Counted from the first letter of the stretch, positions 34,656 through 44,368 are shown. The stretch is DNA of 64,000 nucleotides from Aureivirga marina (GCF_015767265.1 NZ_JADPIB010000001.1:682001-746000), one strand, 5' to 3'. Made by a program: numbers and translations. Notes: generated by a model from the letters alone, not told the origin.

Positions 34656-36014
34656 TTAATAGTGAAACTGCTCACTTTCTTTAAGGAATGGATTTCCTTT
34701 AGCAAGTAATGGAGCTTTTGTTAATGCTGTAAATGCAACATAGATGAATAAACCTAACATTAGTAATACTGCACTAATTTCAGGAATTCCAATTGACCAA
34801 TTCTCTCCAACTGTTCCAGGCATAATCATAACGAAGAAATCTACATAGTGTCCAGCTAAGATTACAATTCCTCCCATTACAACTAACCAAGGAATACGTT
34901 TATAATCACTATTGATTAATAATAATATTGGGAAAACGAAGTTCATACCAACCATTCCTAAGAAAGGTAGTTTGTACTCATTAAATCTAGTTACATAGTA
35001 AGTTACCTCTTCAGGAATATCAGAATACCAGATTAATAAGAATTGAGAGAACCATAAATAAGTCCAGAATACACTAAATCCAAACATGAATTTTGCTAAA
35101 TCATGGATATGGCTATCGTTTACATTTTCTAAATATCCTTTAGATTTTAAGTAAACAGTTACTAAAGCGATAGTAGTTACTGCAGAAACTAAGAAACTTG
35201 CAAAAACATACCATGCGAATAATGTACTAAACCAGTGGTGATCGATTGACATAATCCAATCCCAAGACATCATAGATTCAGAAACTAAGAAGAAAACTAA
35301 GAATCCAGCTGAACGCTTAAAGTTTCTCTTATAAATATCTAAATTAGATGCAGAATCCATAGCAATTGAACGCTTTCTAGATAAGTGTCTATATAAGTTC
35401 CATCCAATGATATAAACAACCGCTCTTGCTAAAAAGAAAGGAATATTTAAATAACCACTTTTAGAAACTAATAATTTATCATAATTAGGATTATTTGGAT
35501 CTAAAGCACTTGAATCCATCCATGCAAATAAATGATTTGCGTGCATTGAAGAAAGTACTAAGAATACAAATAATAAAACAGTTCCTACAGGTAAATAAGC
35601 AGTAATACCTTCCATTACTCTTAATAGTACAATTGACCATCCTGCTTGTGATACATGTTGTAAAGCATAAAATACTAATACACCTAATGAAATTAATGCA
35701 AAGAATAATACGGAAACGTATAATGCAGACCAAGGTCTATTTTGCAATTGGTGTAAAGCATGCTCAGCATGTGCATCAGTATCTCCATGAGAAGCATCAG
35801 CTTCATGCCCGTGATTTTCTATTTTTGCTAAAGCTTCTTTTTCTAAGTGTGCTTTAGACTCTCCCCCATGATGAGAATCATGAGAATCGTGTAACATTTC
35901 TTTAACGTCTTCTACCGTCTTCGGAGCTGAAAAGAAACCGTATCCTACACCTAAGATACCGATTACCATCAATGCGATAGAAAATGTTTTTAATTTACTT
36001 GAAAACTTATACAT
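34656..36014 (-). CDS. actF: Alternative complex III integral membrane subunit ActF
   Basis: A 452-residue membrane protein of the NrfD/PsrC-like superfamily with about ten helices, matching ActF (quinol:cytochrome c oxidoreductase membrane subunit) by sequence and position. Between the first and second helices (about residues 42-88) there is a loop unusually rich in histidine and acidic residues, with repeated HDSH, HGH, SHG and HAEH pieces. The gene follows actE by 27 bases. ActF pairs with ActC to form the membrane core and may contribute to quinol binding or proton paths. The histidine loop could bind metal, but this is only a guess. Confidence 0.92.
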   Translation of the reverse strand: MYKFSSKLKTFSIALMVIGILGVGYGFFSAPKTVEDVKEMLHDSHDSHHGGESKAHLEKEALAKIENHGHEADASHGDTDAHAEHALHQLQNRPWSALYVSVLFFALISLGVLVFYALQHVSQAGWSIVLLRVMEGITAYLPVGTVLLFVFLVLSSMHANHLFAWMDSSALDPNNPNYDKLLVSKSGYLNIPFFLARAVVYIIGWNLYRHLSRKRSIAMDSASNLDIYKRNFKRSAGFLVFFLVSESMMSWDWIMSIDHHWFSTLFAWYVFASFLVSAVTTIALVTVYLKSKGYLENVNDSHIHDLAKFMFGFSVFWTYLWFSQFLLIWYSDIPEEVTYYVTRFNEYKLPFLGMVGMNFVFPILLLINSDYKRIPWLVVMGGIVILAGHYVDFFVMIMPGTVGENWSIGIPEISAVLLMLGLFIYVAFTALTKAPLLAKGNPFLKESEQFHY

Positions 36015-36041
36015 ATCTTTAAAGTTCTAACTATCTAAGAG

Positions 36042-36599
36042 TTATTTGATTAAATCGTTTCTTAATTGTTCAACATACATAGTCACTTGCCAACGTTCTT
36101 TTTCCGTTAACTGAGAAGCATGAGATCCCATAAGGTTTCTTCCGTACATAATTACTTGGTAAATACTTCCTTCTGTAATATCTCTATCTTTATAATTAGG
36201 TATACCTAAAAACTTCTCGTTTTTAACTAATTGTCCTTGACCATCTCCTTTTTTACCATGGCAAATTGCACAATAGATATCGTACATTTTCTTACCATTT
36301 TCTAAGTTTTCTTTAGTTGCAGGATATGGTGACTTTAAGTTTAACTTAGCCTCTTCATATCCTTCATTTGTATCTGGATACTCGTAAGGAACTTCTCCAC
36401 GAGCAACAGATCCCTTTGCAGGTAATCTCGTTGCCATGTCGTTTTTGAAGTAGTCATTTTCTCCATATGTTTCATAACCTACAGGCTCATACATGTTTGG
36501 CATAAACTGTAAGTTTGGTGTTCTTTTTGTCTTATCTCCACAAGCAGTGAAAGAAATAACAACAGCTAATATCGTTGATAATTTTAAAATCCTTTTCAT
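36042..36599 (-). CDS. actE: Alternative complex III monohaem cytochrome c ActE
   Basis: A 185-residue lipoprotein (signal ending SFTACG, lipid Cys near residue 20). It has one class I haem motif, CAICHGKKGDGQG, with a probable axial Met in IMYGRNLMGSHA. This fits ActE, the monohaem subunit thought to pass electrons out of alternative complex III to the oxidase. It lies five bases after actD. Because subunit II of the adjoining oxidase lacks a haem c domain, ActE is the natural donor. Confidence 0.93.
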   Translation of the reverse strand: MKRILKLSTILAVVISFTACGDKTKRTPNLQFMPNMYEPVGYETYGENDYFKNDMATRLPAKGSVARGEVPYEYPDTNEGYEEAKLNLKSPYPATKENLENGKKMYDIYCAICHGKKGDGQGQLVKNEKFLGIPNYKDRDITEGSIYQVIMYGRNLMGSHASQLTEKERWQVTMYVEQLRNDLIK

Positions 36600-36604
36600 C
36601 GTAA

Positions 36605-37129
36605 TTAGTGCTTTTCAGTTACTTTAATTTCAACTGCACCTGTATTTTGTAAAAATGCAGTTAATTCTTCTTCGTTACCTTTAACTGAAACTTCCATTAA
36701 GAACATATCATCTGTAGTTCTTGGATCTGGGTTTTCAGCTTCTTTGAATGGCCATAATTTACTTCTCATGTAAAAAGTGATAACCATTAAGTGAGCAGCA
36801 CAGAATACTGTTAACTCAAACATAATTGGTACGAATGAAGGCATATTATACCAAAAAGACATACTTGGTTTTCCTCCGATATCTTGTGGCCAATTTTGAA
36901 TCATCATGTAGTTCATCATCCATGTAGCGAATGCTAAACCAACTAAACCATAACAGAAAGCAGCAATTGCAATTCTAGTGTGTGGTAATCCCATTGCCTT
37001 GTCTAATCCGTGTACAGGAAATGGTGTAAAAACTTCCTCGATATGATGATCTGCAGCACGAACTTCTTTTACAGCGTGCATTAATACATCATCATCATTA
37101 TATAATGCTTGTACTACTTTACTACTCAT
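36605..37129 (-). CDS. actD: Alternative complex III subunit ActD (DUF3341)
   Basis: A 174-residue protein: an N-terminal cytoplasmic domain (DDDVLMHAVKEVR, FPVHGLDKAMGL), two membrane helices (about 55-75 and 100-120) and a C-terminal soluble part. This is the DUF3341 architecture of ActD, with no cofactor. It overlaps actC by eight bases, consistent with translational coupling. It may take part in coupling proton movement with ActC. Confidence 0.93.
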   Translation of the reverse strand: MSSKVVQALYNDDDVLMHAVKEVRAADHHIEEVFTPFPVHGLDKAMGLPHTRIAIAAFCYGLVGLAFATWMMNYMMIQNWPQDIGGKPSMSFWYNMPSFVPIMFELTVFCAAHLMVITFYMRSKLWPFKEAENPDPRTTDDMFLMEVSVKGNEEELTAFLQNTGAVEIKVTEKH

Positions 37130-38513
37130 GATTTCCGTCTCTTAATTTTTTATAATTCTCACCTGATGATTTCAAAATTGATTTTACCTCTGCTTGAGCA
37201 ATTACTGGGAAAGTTCTAGCGTATAATAAGAATAATACGAAGAAGAATCCAATTGTTCCAACATAAATTCCGATATCTACGAAAGATGGAGAGAACATTG
37301 TCCAAGATGATGGTAAATAATCTCTATGTAATGATGTTACAATAATTACGAAACGCTCGAACCACATCCCGATATTTACAACAATAGAAATACCGAAAGA
37401 GAAAATGATACTTGTTCTTAATTTCTTAGACCACATGAACTGTGGAGAGAATACGTTACAAGTCATCATTAACCAATATGCCCATGCGTAAGGTCCTGTT
37501 GCTCTGTTTAAGAATGCATATTGCTCATACTCTACTCCAGAATACCAAGCTACGAATAACTCAGTGATATAAGCACAACCTACGATAGAACCAGTTACCA
37601 TGATAATGATATTCATTAATTCTATGTGTTGTAAAGTAATATATGCTTCTAAGTTTGATACTTTTCTCATGATAATCAATAGTGTTTGTACCATTGCGAA
37701 TCCTGAGAATACTGCTCCAGCAACGAAGTAAGGAGGGAAGATTGTCGTATGCCACCCTGGAATCACAGATGTTGCGAAGTCCATCGATACAATCGTGTGT
37801 ACAGAAAGTACAAGAGGAGTTGCTAAACCAGCTAATACTAATGAAACTTCCTCGAAACGTTGCCAATCTTTTGCTCTACCTGACCATCCAAAACTTAATA
37901 ATCCGTAAATTTTCTTTTGGAATGGACGAACAGCTCTATCACGTAACATTGCGAAATCTGGTAATAAACCTGTCCACCAGAATACTAATGATACAGATAA
38001 ATATGTTGAAATCGCGAATACATCCCATAATAATGGAGAGTTGAAGTTAGTCCAAAGTGATCCAAACTGGTTTGGAATTGGTAATACCCAATATCCCATC
38101 CATGGACGTCCCATGTGAATGATTGGGAATAAACCTGCTTGAACTACGGCGAAAATAGTCATCGCCTCTGCAGAACGGTTAATTGCCATTCTCCATTTTT
38201 GACGGAATAAAAGTAGTACTGCAGAAATAAGTGTTCCTGCATGACCAATTCCTACCCACCAAACGAAGTTGGTGATATCCCAGGCCCAACCTACAGTCTT
38301 GTTAAGACCCCAAGTTCCGATACCTGTTCCAATTGTGTATAGCATACAACCTGCTCCCCATAAAAAGGCAGCCATCGAAATAATAAATACTATCCACCAC
38401 TGTTTATTTGCTTTACCTTCAACTGGAGCTGCCACATCTTTAGTGATATCGTGGTAAGATTTGTCTCCAATAATTAAAGGTTCTCTTATAGGTGCTTCAT
38501 AATGAGACGCCAT
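37122..38513 (-). CDS. actC: Alternative complex III membrane subunit ActC (NrfD family)
   Basis: A 463-residue membrane protein with about ten helices in two bundles, of the NrfD/PsrC family. Conserved pieces include NFVWWVGIGHAGTLISAVLLL, VHTIVSMDFA and a C-terminal SFVDIGIYVGTIGFF. ActC binds quinol next to the ActB iron-sulfur chain in solved alternative complex III structures. It lies 34 bases after actB and overlaps actD by eight bases. Confidence 0.95.
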   Translation of the reverse strand: MASHYEAPIREPLIIGDKSYHDITKDVAAPVEGKANKQWWIVFIISMAAFLWGAGCMLYTIGTGIGTWGLNKTVGWAWDITNFVWWVGIGHAGTLISAVLLLFRQKWRMAINRSAEAMTIFAVVQAGLFPIIHMGRPWMGYWVLPIPNQFGSLWTNFNSPLLWDVFAISTYLSVSLVFWWTGLLPDFAMLRDRAVRPFQKKIYGLLSFGWSGRAKDWQRFEEVSLVLAGLATPLVLSVHTIVSMDFATSVIPGWHTTIFPPYFVAGAVFSGFAMVQTLLIIMRKVSNLEAYITLQHIELMNIIIMVTGSIVGCAYITELFVAWYSGVEYEQYAFLNRATGPYAWAYWLMMTCNVFSPQFMWSKKLRTSIIFSFGISIVVNIGMWFERFVIIVTSLHRDYLPSSWTMFSPSFVDIGIYVGTIGFFFVLFLLYARTFPVIAQAEVKSILKSSGENYKKLRDGNHE

Positions 38514-38547
38514 ATCCTTTATCTATTTTCTTTTAATTAATATTATT

Positions 38548-41500
38548 TTATGCTTCTGTATTTCTAACTTTCACTTGGTAAACCACGTTTGGTTGTGTTC
38601 CTACGTGCTCTAGTAAATGATAAGCTCTGTCGTCTTTTCTTGCTGCTGCAACTTGACTTTCTTTATCATTTACATCTCCAAAGATCATTGCTCCTGTTCC
38701 ACAAGCCTGAGAACAAGCTACTTGGAATTCTTCATCCTTAACTGGACGTCCTTCATTTTTAGCCTTTAAGATTTGAGCTTGAGTCATTTGGATACACATA
38801 GAACATTTCTCCATAACTCCTCTAGAACGTACTACTACATCTGGGTTTAATACCATTCTACCAAGGTCATCATTCATATTGAAATCAAACACTTCGTTTT
38901 CTGCATATTGGAACCAGTTGAAACGACGTACTTTATAAGGACAGTTGTTTGCACAGTAACGAGTTCCTACACAACGGTTGTATGCCATATGGTTTTGACC
39001 TTGACGTCCGTGTGAAGTTGCTGCTACAGGACAAACTGTCTCACATGGTGCGTGATTACAGTGTTGACACATTACAGGTTGGAATACAACTTGTGGATTC
39101 TCAGAAGATTCTTCCATTTGTACAAATCCATCTAAAGAACCTTGCTCTCCAAATAATCCAGAGAATTCGTTCTTCTTCTTATCGTCACCAGCAAATGTTT
39201 CTTCTGAAGAGAAGTATCTATCAATACGTAACCAGTGCATATCTCTTGATTTACGTACTTCTTCTTTTCCAACTACTGGTACGTTGTTCTCAGCGTGACA
39301 AGCAATCACACAAGCTCCACATCCTGTACAAGCATTTAAGTCAATAGATAAGTTGAAATGGTGTCCAACTGTTCTATCAAATGAATCCCATAAATCTACC
39401 GTAGTTGCTTCAACCTCTTGGTGGTCTAATGATACAACTGGTACTGGATTCCATGAGTGTTTTGGATCAAGAGATTTGTCATTATAAACATTTAATGTAG
39501 TTTCTTTAACAACATCTCCTCTACCCATTAATGTATTTTGTAACTGAACACAAGCAAATTCGTGATCTCCTGCACCTTTAGCTAAAGTTGCTGGTTGAAC
39601 TGCTTTGTTGTTAACTGCAAAAGCAAATGCGTTAACTCCAGTCATCAATTCTTCATTCATTCCTTTTGTACGACCATAACCAATTGCTAAACCAACTGAT
39701 CCTTTAGCTTGACCTGGCATGATATATACAGGAACTGTTAAATCTTTTCCTCCTACTGTAAGTGTTGCATAACTTCCGTTTAATGCCCCATTTGCTACAT
39801 TATAGTTTTCAAGACCTAATTTTTCAGCATCTGCTTGAGAAACTGTTAAATAGTTATCCCAAGAAGCTCTAGAAATTGGATCAGGGAATTCTTGTAACCA
39901 AGGGTTACTTGCCATTCTTCCATCTCCCATTCCAGTTTTCACATATAATTGTAACTCTAAATCACTAGACTTCGTAGCTGCAACTAATGCAGAAGCAATA
40001 GCAGAAAGATCTGTTAATACTTCTTCTGTTTCTTCTGTGTTTTCTGTAATCTCTTCTGTTGAAGTAATTGGTGTTTCTTCTTCAACTACTGCTGAAACTG
40101 TAATAGCTCCATCATGTAAAGCTTGATTCCATGAACTTCCATTTAGAACAGTTTCAGTCCATAAATTCTTAATATAATCGTAGTAAGAAACATTATTTCC
40201 AGTCCACTTTAATAAATTCTCTTGGAATTGACGAGTATCAAATAAAGGACGGATTGTTGGTTGCGTTAAGCTATAACTTCCTTTCTTAATTTGAACATCT
40301 CCCCAAGCTTCTAAATAATGTGGTGCTGGTAAAGCAAATTCCATTGCATTTACAGTTTCATCATTATTCATTGAAACTGCAACAGAAAGAGCAACTTTCT
40401 TTAATCCTGCAACAAATTTATCTGAATCTGCTAAAGTATATACAGGATTTGTGTTGTAAGTAAAGATTGCTCCAACATTTCCTGCATTCATATCTTTGAT
40501 TAACTGAGCTACAGCTGTATCATTACCTTGACGTGTGTACTTAGGTTTTTCAACATCCATAACTTCAGAACGAATTGCTTTATTTAATTCTAAAGCGATT
40601 CTTTGTGCATTTTTATCTTGAACTCCTGTTAATACAACAGCTTTAGAACCATGCTTCTTAATTTCTTGTGCAGCAGCTTTGATTTGAGCATCTACTGGAG
40701 TATTCTTTGAAGGCAAATTACTTCCCGTTACTGCATTATATAAATTAATTAAAGCAAAAGCTTGCTCTGAAGGTTTTAACATTATACGCTTATCAGCATT
40801 TGCTCCTGATAAAGACATGTTTGATTCGAATTGAATATGACGAGACATCTTTCCATTTTTAGGAATACGTCCTTTTGCATATCCTGCTTCGTATCCTCCA
40901 CCTTGCCAATCTCCGATGAAATCAGCTCCGATAGAAACAATTAAATTAGCTTTTTCTAAATCGTAATCAGCTAATGCTCTTTCACCATGCATTTCTTCGA
41001 AAGCATCTAATGCTGCAGACTCAGAATATGCATCATAAACTACGTGACGAACGTCACCGTATTTTTGTTTAAACTCAGCAATTAATTTGCTAGTTGAAGG
41101 ACTCGCCATTGTTCCAGTTAAGAATACAATTGACTTTCCTTGTGAGCTTAATTTTGCTAATTCAGCTGTAATTTGTTTATCAACTTCATTCCAAGAAGCT
41201 TCAGCTCCTTTGATTTGAGGTTTTTGTAAACGATATTTATCATACAATGATAAAACAGATGCTTGTACACGAGCGTTAGTTTCTCCATGTACTAATTTAT
41301 TTGGATCAATTTTAATAGGACGTCCTTCACGAACTTTTACTAAAACATTTGCAAAATCAAATCCATCTGCGATAGTTGTTGCATAATAATCTGGTACTCC
41401 AGGAATAATATCATCTGGTTTAACTACGTAAGGAATCGATTTGATTACCGGTCCTTCACAAGCTGCTAAAGTTGCAGCTGCTGTAGTAAATCCAACATAT

Positions 41501-41670
41501 TTTAAAAAGTCACGACGTGTTGTAGAAGATGATTCTAATGTTTCTTTATCACCTAAAAACGCATCTTCAGGTAATTTCTCTACAAATTCGTTTTGTCTTA
41601 ACGTATCAACAATAGAACTATTTTCTTTTAGTTCTTCAACACTTTTCCAGTATTTTTTGCTTGATGCCAT
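38548..41670 (-). CDS. actB: Alternative complex III iron-sulfur subunit ActB
   Basis: A 1040-residue fusion. A Tat-type signal sits unusually far in (TRRDFLKYVGFTTAAATLAACEG, about residues 51-73, the TAT-variant class). Then comes a molybdopterin-oxidoreductase-like domain that in this family has lost the cofactor. The C-terminal part is ferredoxin-like with four cluster motifs: CTGCGACVIAC, CQHCNHAPCETVC, CVGTRYCANNC and CSMCIQ with a later ACSQAC. It conducts electrons from quinol at ActC towards the haems of ActA and ActE. An acidic Glu/Thr-rich insert near residues 530-555 separates the two halves. Confidence 0.95.
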   Translation of the reverse strand: MASSKKYWKSVEELKENSSIVDTLRQNEFVEKLPEDAFLGDKETLESSSTTRRDFLKYVGFTTAAATLAACEGPVIKSIPYVVKPDDIIPGVPDYYATTIADGFDFANVLVKVREGRPIKIDPNKLVHGETNARVQASVLSLYDKYRLQKPQIKGAEASWNEVDKQITAELAKLSSQGKSIVFLTGTMASPSTSKLIAEFKQKYGDVRHVVYDAYSESAALDAFEEMHGERALADYDLEKANLIVSIGADFIGDWQGGGYEAGYAKGRIPKNGKMSRHIQFESNMSLSGANADKRIMLKPSEQAFALINLYNAVTGSNLPSKNTPVDAQIKAAAQEIKKHGSKAVVLTGVQDKNAQRIALELNKAIRSEVMDVEKPKYTRQGNDTAVAQLIKDMNAGNVGAIFTYNTNPVYTLADSDKFVAGLKKVALSVAVSMNNDETVNAMEFALPAPHYLEAWGDVQIKKGSYSLTQPTIRPLFDTRQFQENLLKWTGNNVSYYDYIKNLWTETVLNGSSWNQALHDGAITVSAVVEEETPITSTEEITENTEETEEVLTDLSAIASALVAATKSSDLELQLYVKTGMGDGRMASNPWLQEFPDPISRASWDNYLTVSQADAEKLGLENYNVANGALNGSYATLTVGGKDLTVPVYIMPGQAKGSVGLAIGYGRTKGMNEELMTGVNAFAFAVNNKAVQPATLAKGAGDHEFACVQLQNTLMGRGDVVKETTLNVYNDKSLDPKHSWNPVPVVSLDHQEVEATTVDLWDSFDRTVGHHFNLSIDLNACTGCGACVIACHAENNVPVVGKEEVRKSRDMHWLRIDRYFSSEETFAGDDKKKNEFSGLFGEQGSLDGFVQMEESSENPQVVFQPVMCQHCNHAPCETVCPVAATSHGRQGQNHMAYNRCVGTRYCANNCPYKVRRFNWFQYAENEVFDFNMNDDLGRMVLNPDVVVRSRGVMEKCSMCIQMTQAQILKAKNEGRPVKDEEFQVACSQACGTGAMIFGDVNDKESQVAAARKDDRAYHLLEHVGTQPNVVYQVKVRNTEA

Positions 41671-41700
41671 TTTATAGAAAGTTATTTGCTTCGTAATTAA

Positions 41701-43221
41701 TTAATAGTGACATTTACCGCATTCTAGACCACCCATTTGAGCCTCGGTAACTTTAACCACACCGTATTTTTTCGCCAATTGTTCATGGATTTTCTTGTAG
41801 TATCCATTCTTTGTCATATCCACTTCAGTTTCTCTATGACAGTCAACACACCATCCCATAGTTAATGGAGAATATTGGTAAACTTCATCCATAGTTTCAA
41901 CTGGACCATGACATTTTTGACATTTAATTCCTGCAACATTTACATGTTGTGAGTGGTTATAATATGCAAAATCTGGTAAGTTGTGAATACGAACCCATTC
42001 GATTGGCTTCTGTTCGTAGTTTTCAATATATTGTCTTGTTTCTGGATCAAATCCGATTGCATCATAAATCTTTTGGATTTCTCCATCGTAGAAAGCTTTA
42101 TCATGCTCAGCAGTTACTGGTCCTTCGTATTCTGTAATATTTTTATGACAGTTCATACAAACATTTACTGAAGGAATCCCTGAAGTTTTAGAATGTTTTG
42201 CAGATGAGTGACAATATTGACAATCAATTTTGTTATCTCCTGCGTGAATTTTATGTGAGAATGCAATTGGTTGAATTGGTTGGTAATCTTGATCAACACC
42301 AACTTGCATCATGTATCCAAAAGCAAACCAAGCTCCACCGATTAATACAACGATTAATGATAAGAACTTAACGAATCCGTTTTTATTTTTTGTAAATGCC
42401 CAAATTAAGAATACTAATAATACAACAGCAGCTATAGTAGCTTGCCATGGGAATGGAGTTTTAGGAGCCGTCTCAACTAACGCATCTTTTCCGTCAACTA
42501 TTACGTCTTTTTTACCTCCATATTTTGTATAAGCTAAAATTGCATTTAAATCTTCATCAGATAACTGTGGGAAAGCTGTCATTGGAGCTCCTCCATTTTC
42601 TTCAAATACTTCTTTTGCTAAAGCATCTCCAGAAGCACGTAAAGCAGCATTATCTTTAATCCAAGCTTTTAACCAATCTGTTTCTCTTTTATCTGTAATT
42701 CCTCCTAAAGCAGGACCTACTAATTTCTTGTCTAATTTGTGACAAGCCGCACAGTTTGTGTTAAATAATTTTTTTCCAGCCAATACTTCTGGGCTTTGAG
42801 ACATATCTTCTCCTCCTCCAGCAGCAGGTGTTTCAGCTTTGGCAGCTGGCTTATCATCTGTATATGCTAAAATATCATTGATATCTTGCTCAGATAATTG
42901 AGGGAAAGCCTGCATTGGCATTTTGTTATATTCCTCAAAAATTTCCTTTGCATCAGCATCACCTGACTTGATTAAGGCTTGGTTATCTTTAATCCAAGCT
43001 TGAAGCCATTCATTAGATCTTCTTTCTGTAACTCCTTTTAATGGAGGACCTATAAGTTTCTTATCTAATTTGTGACAAGCCGCACAATTTGCATTAAAAA
43101 GTTGTTTACCTTTAGTAGCATCACCTTGTTGCGCCGATAAATTAATGGTAAAAAACAAAAGGAAAGCAAAGCTAAGTTTCATTAGCTTCGATAATGGACT
43201 GTGTTGATTCACACTTTTCAT
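41701..43221 (-). CDS. actA: Alternative complex III multihaem cytochrome c ActA with duplicated monohaem head
   Basis: A 506-residue protein with seven CxxCH motifs. After a signal peptide ending LSAQ come two closely similar monohaem cytochrome domains (each with NCAACHKLDKK; the first is C46-H50), a Pro/Ala/Gly linker, and a membrane helix pair near residues 255-320. The pentahaem ActA domain follows (CQYCH, CMNCH, CQKCH, CVDCH, CGKCH). I chose the ATG at 43221, which leads directly into the signal; an in-frame extension to 43266 runs into promoter-proximal AT-rich DNA. It is the first gene of the operon. Confidence 0.93.
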   Translation of the reverse strand: MKSVNQHSPLSKLMKLSFAFLLFFTINLSAQQGDATKGKQLFNANCAACHKLDKKLIGPPLKGVTERRSNEWLQAWIKDNQALIKSGDADAKEIFEEYNKMPMQAFPQLSEQDINDILAYTDDKPAAKAETPAAGGGEDMSQSPEVLAGKKLFNTNCAACHKLDKKLVGPALGGITDKRETDWLKAWIKDNAALRASGDALAKEVFEENGGAPMTAFPQLSDEDLNAILAYTKYGGKKDVIVDGKDALVETAPKTPFPWQATIAAVVLLVFLIWAFTKNKNGFVKFLSLIVVLIGGAWFAFGYMMQVGVDQDYQPIQPIAFSHKIHAGDNKIDCQYCHSSAKHSKTSGIPSVNVCMNCHKNITEYEGPVTAEHDKAFYDGEIQKIYDAIGFDPETRQYIENYEQKPIEWVRIHNLPDFAYYNHSQHVNVAGIKCQKCHGPVETMDEVYQYSPLTMGWCVDCHRETEVDMTKNGYYKKIHEQLAKKYGVVKVTEAQMGGLECGKCHY

Positions 43222-43304
43222 ACTTAAATTATATGTTTTCTTTCTTGTTTGGTACAAAATTTTCAATCAAAACAGTAAACTGCTTAGTTTTTGAATTGAT
43301 TTGA

Positions 43305-43312
43305 CAAAAGTA
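43305..43312 (-). promoter_or_regulatory. Possible -7 promoter element of the act-cox operon
   Basis: TACTTTTG on the minus strand matches TAnnTTTG and lies about 85 bases upstream of the actA ATG. No -33 TTTG is present at the normal distance, so the assignment is tentative. Confidence 0.35.
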
Positions 43313-43400
43313 CTATTTATAAGGAAAAATAGAAATCGAATTATAGCTTATCAGATAATTTATATTGATTCTAAATAACTATAGATTTTAAGCAATTAAA

Positions 43401-43500
43401 ACACAAGATATTACTTTCTTAAAAAATTGTAAATATTGTTGAAAACACTTAAATAAAAGCTATTTATTATCTCATTTTTAGTTAGTTGCTTTTAGATTTT
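43401..43500 (+). pseudogene. Degenerate duplicate of the SPOR gene 5' end and upstream DNA
   Basis: From 43441 a 55-base stretch matches 43968-44022 with five mismatches. The similarity continues upstream through about 40 bases of non-coding sequence (43401-43440 against 43925-43967). The copy has lost the start (ATG is TTG) and has a stop five codons later where the intact gene has CAA. Similarity fades after the signal-peptide region. It is therefore a non-coding remnant of a duplicated gene start. Confidence 0.75.
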
Positions 43501-43962
43501 CACTTTTGGAAATTCTATCGAATTTCATACAATTTTGAAGGAAATTTCAGACTAAAAAAATAGTGTCAAATTTTGAGTTATAAATTTTATCGATAGTTAG
43601 CAAATTTATTTTTTTAACAAAAAAGAAGAAGAAACAAGAAATTTAAAAAAGTAAAATAAAATGTATTTTCTAGTTTTTCATAATTGTTTCTAAATTTAAA
43701 TTATGATGAATTTTTAGTAAATTAAATGTAAAAGTTAGTAGTTGAAAAGAAAGAAAACTTATAATTTTTAATTTAAAAGAGTTTCAATATACTTCTATAA
43801 CGGAATACATTTATTTTCTAGTTTTAAACTTAAATAATTAAACTGAAATTCTTATTTGGTATAAAATTTTCAATTGAAATTCTCAATAAGCAATTTTTGA
43901 AATAATAAATCAAAAATATTTTTTACCACAAAATATGTTACTTTTACAAAAAATTATATTTA

Positions 43963-44349
43963 ATGATGAAAACACTTAAACAAAAGCTATTTATAATCTC
44001 GTTTTTAATTAGTTGCTTTTACATTTCAAGTATGAACGCACAAGTAGATCAAAGCTCAGATATAAGTGAATTAATTGAGAAAAAAAGAGACTTCAACAAA
44101 AATCATGATAACTTTATAGATGGTTATCAAATTCAGCTTTTTAACGGAAAAGAAGCTGAAACAAGAAAAAGAAAAAAAGAATTTGAAAAAGATTTTCCAG
44201 AAATTGAAGTTTCGCTTTTTTATTTCAATCCAGATTGGAGACTTCGAATTGGAAACTTTAAAACCAGATTGGAAGCAACCAAAGTTTTAAACAAAATCAA
44301 AAGTAAATATAGAGGAGCAAGAATTTTAGAAACAAAAATCATTTATTAA
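43963..44349 (+). CDS. Exported SPOR-domain-like protein
   Basis: A 128-residue protein with a signal peptide (hydrophobic core about residues 8-24, ending MNAQ) and one SPOR-like domain. The domain begins GYQIQLFNGKEAETRKRKKEF and continues WRLRIGNFKTRLEATKVLNKIKSKYRGARIL, the usual second half of the fold. SPOR domains bind denuded glycan strands of septal peptidoglycan. Two adjacent ATG codons exist (43963 and 43966). It stands convergent to infB with a shared terminator. A broken copy of its 5' end lies about 520 bases upstream. Confidence 0.82.
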   Translation: MMKTLKQKLFIISFLISCFYISSMNAQVDQSSDISELIEKKRDFNKNHDNFIDGYQIQLFNGKEAETRKRKKEFEKDFPEIEVSLFYFNPDWRLRIGNFKTRLEATKVLNKIKSKYRGARILETKIIY

Positions 44350-44368
44350 TTCTAAAATTTTAGATATA

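Larger units (their letters stand above)
43222..43962. other. 741-base intergenic region between actA and the SPOR gene
   Basis: Very AT-rich divergent intergenic region. It holds a -7-like element for the act operon (43305-43312), a degenerate copy of the start of the SPOR gene (43401-43500), and the SPOR gene's own upstream sequence (from about 43855). Between 43501 and 43854 I see no gene, RNA fold or repeat worth naming. Confidence 0.7.

Noticed and set aside
38548-41670. ActB as an active molybdenum oxidoreductase or tetrathionate reductase
   Set aside because: Gene order actABCDEF and the TAT-variant signal identify it as the alternative complex III subunit, which lacks the molybdenum cofactor.
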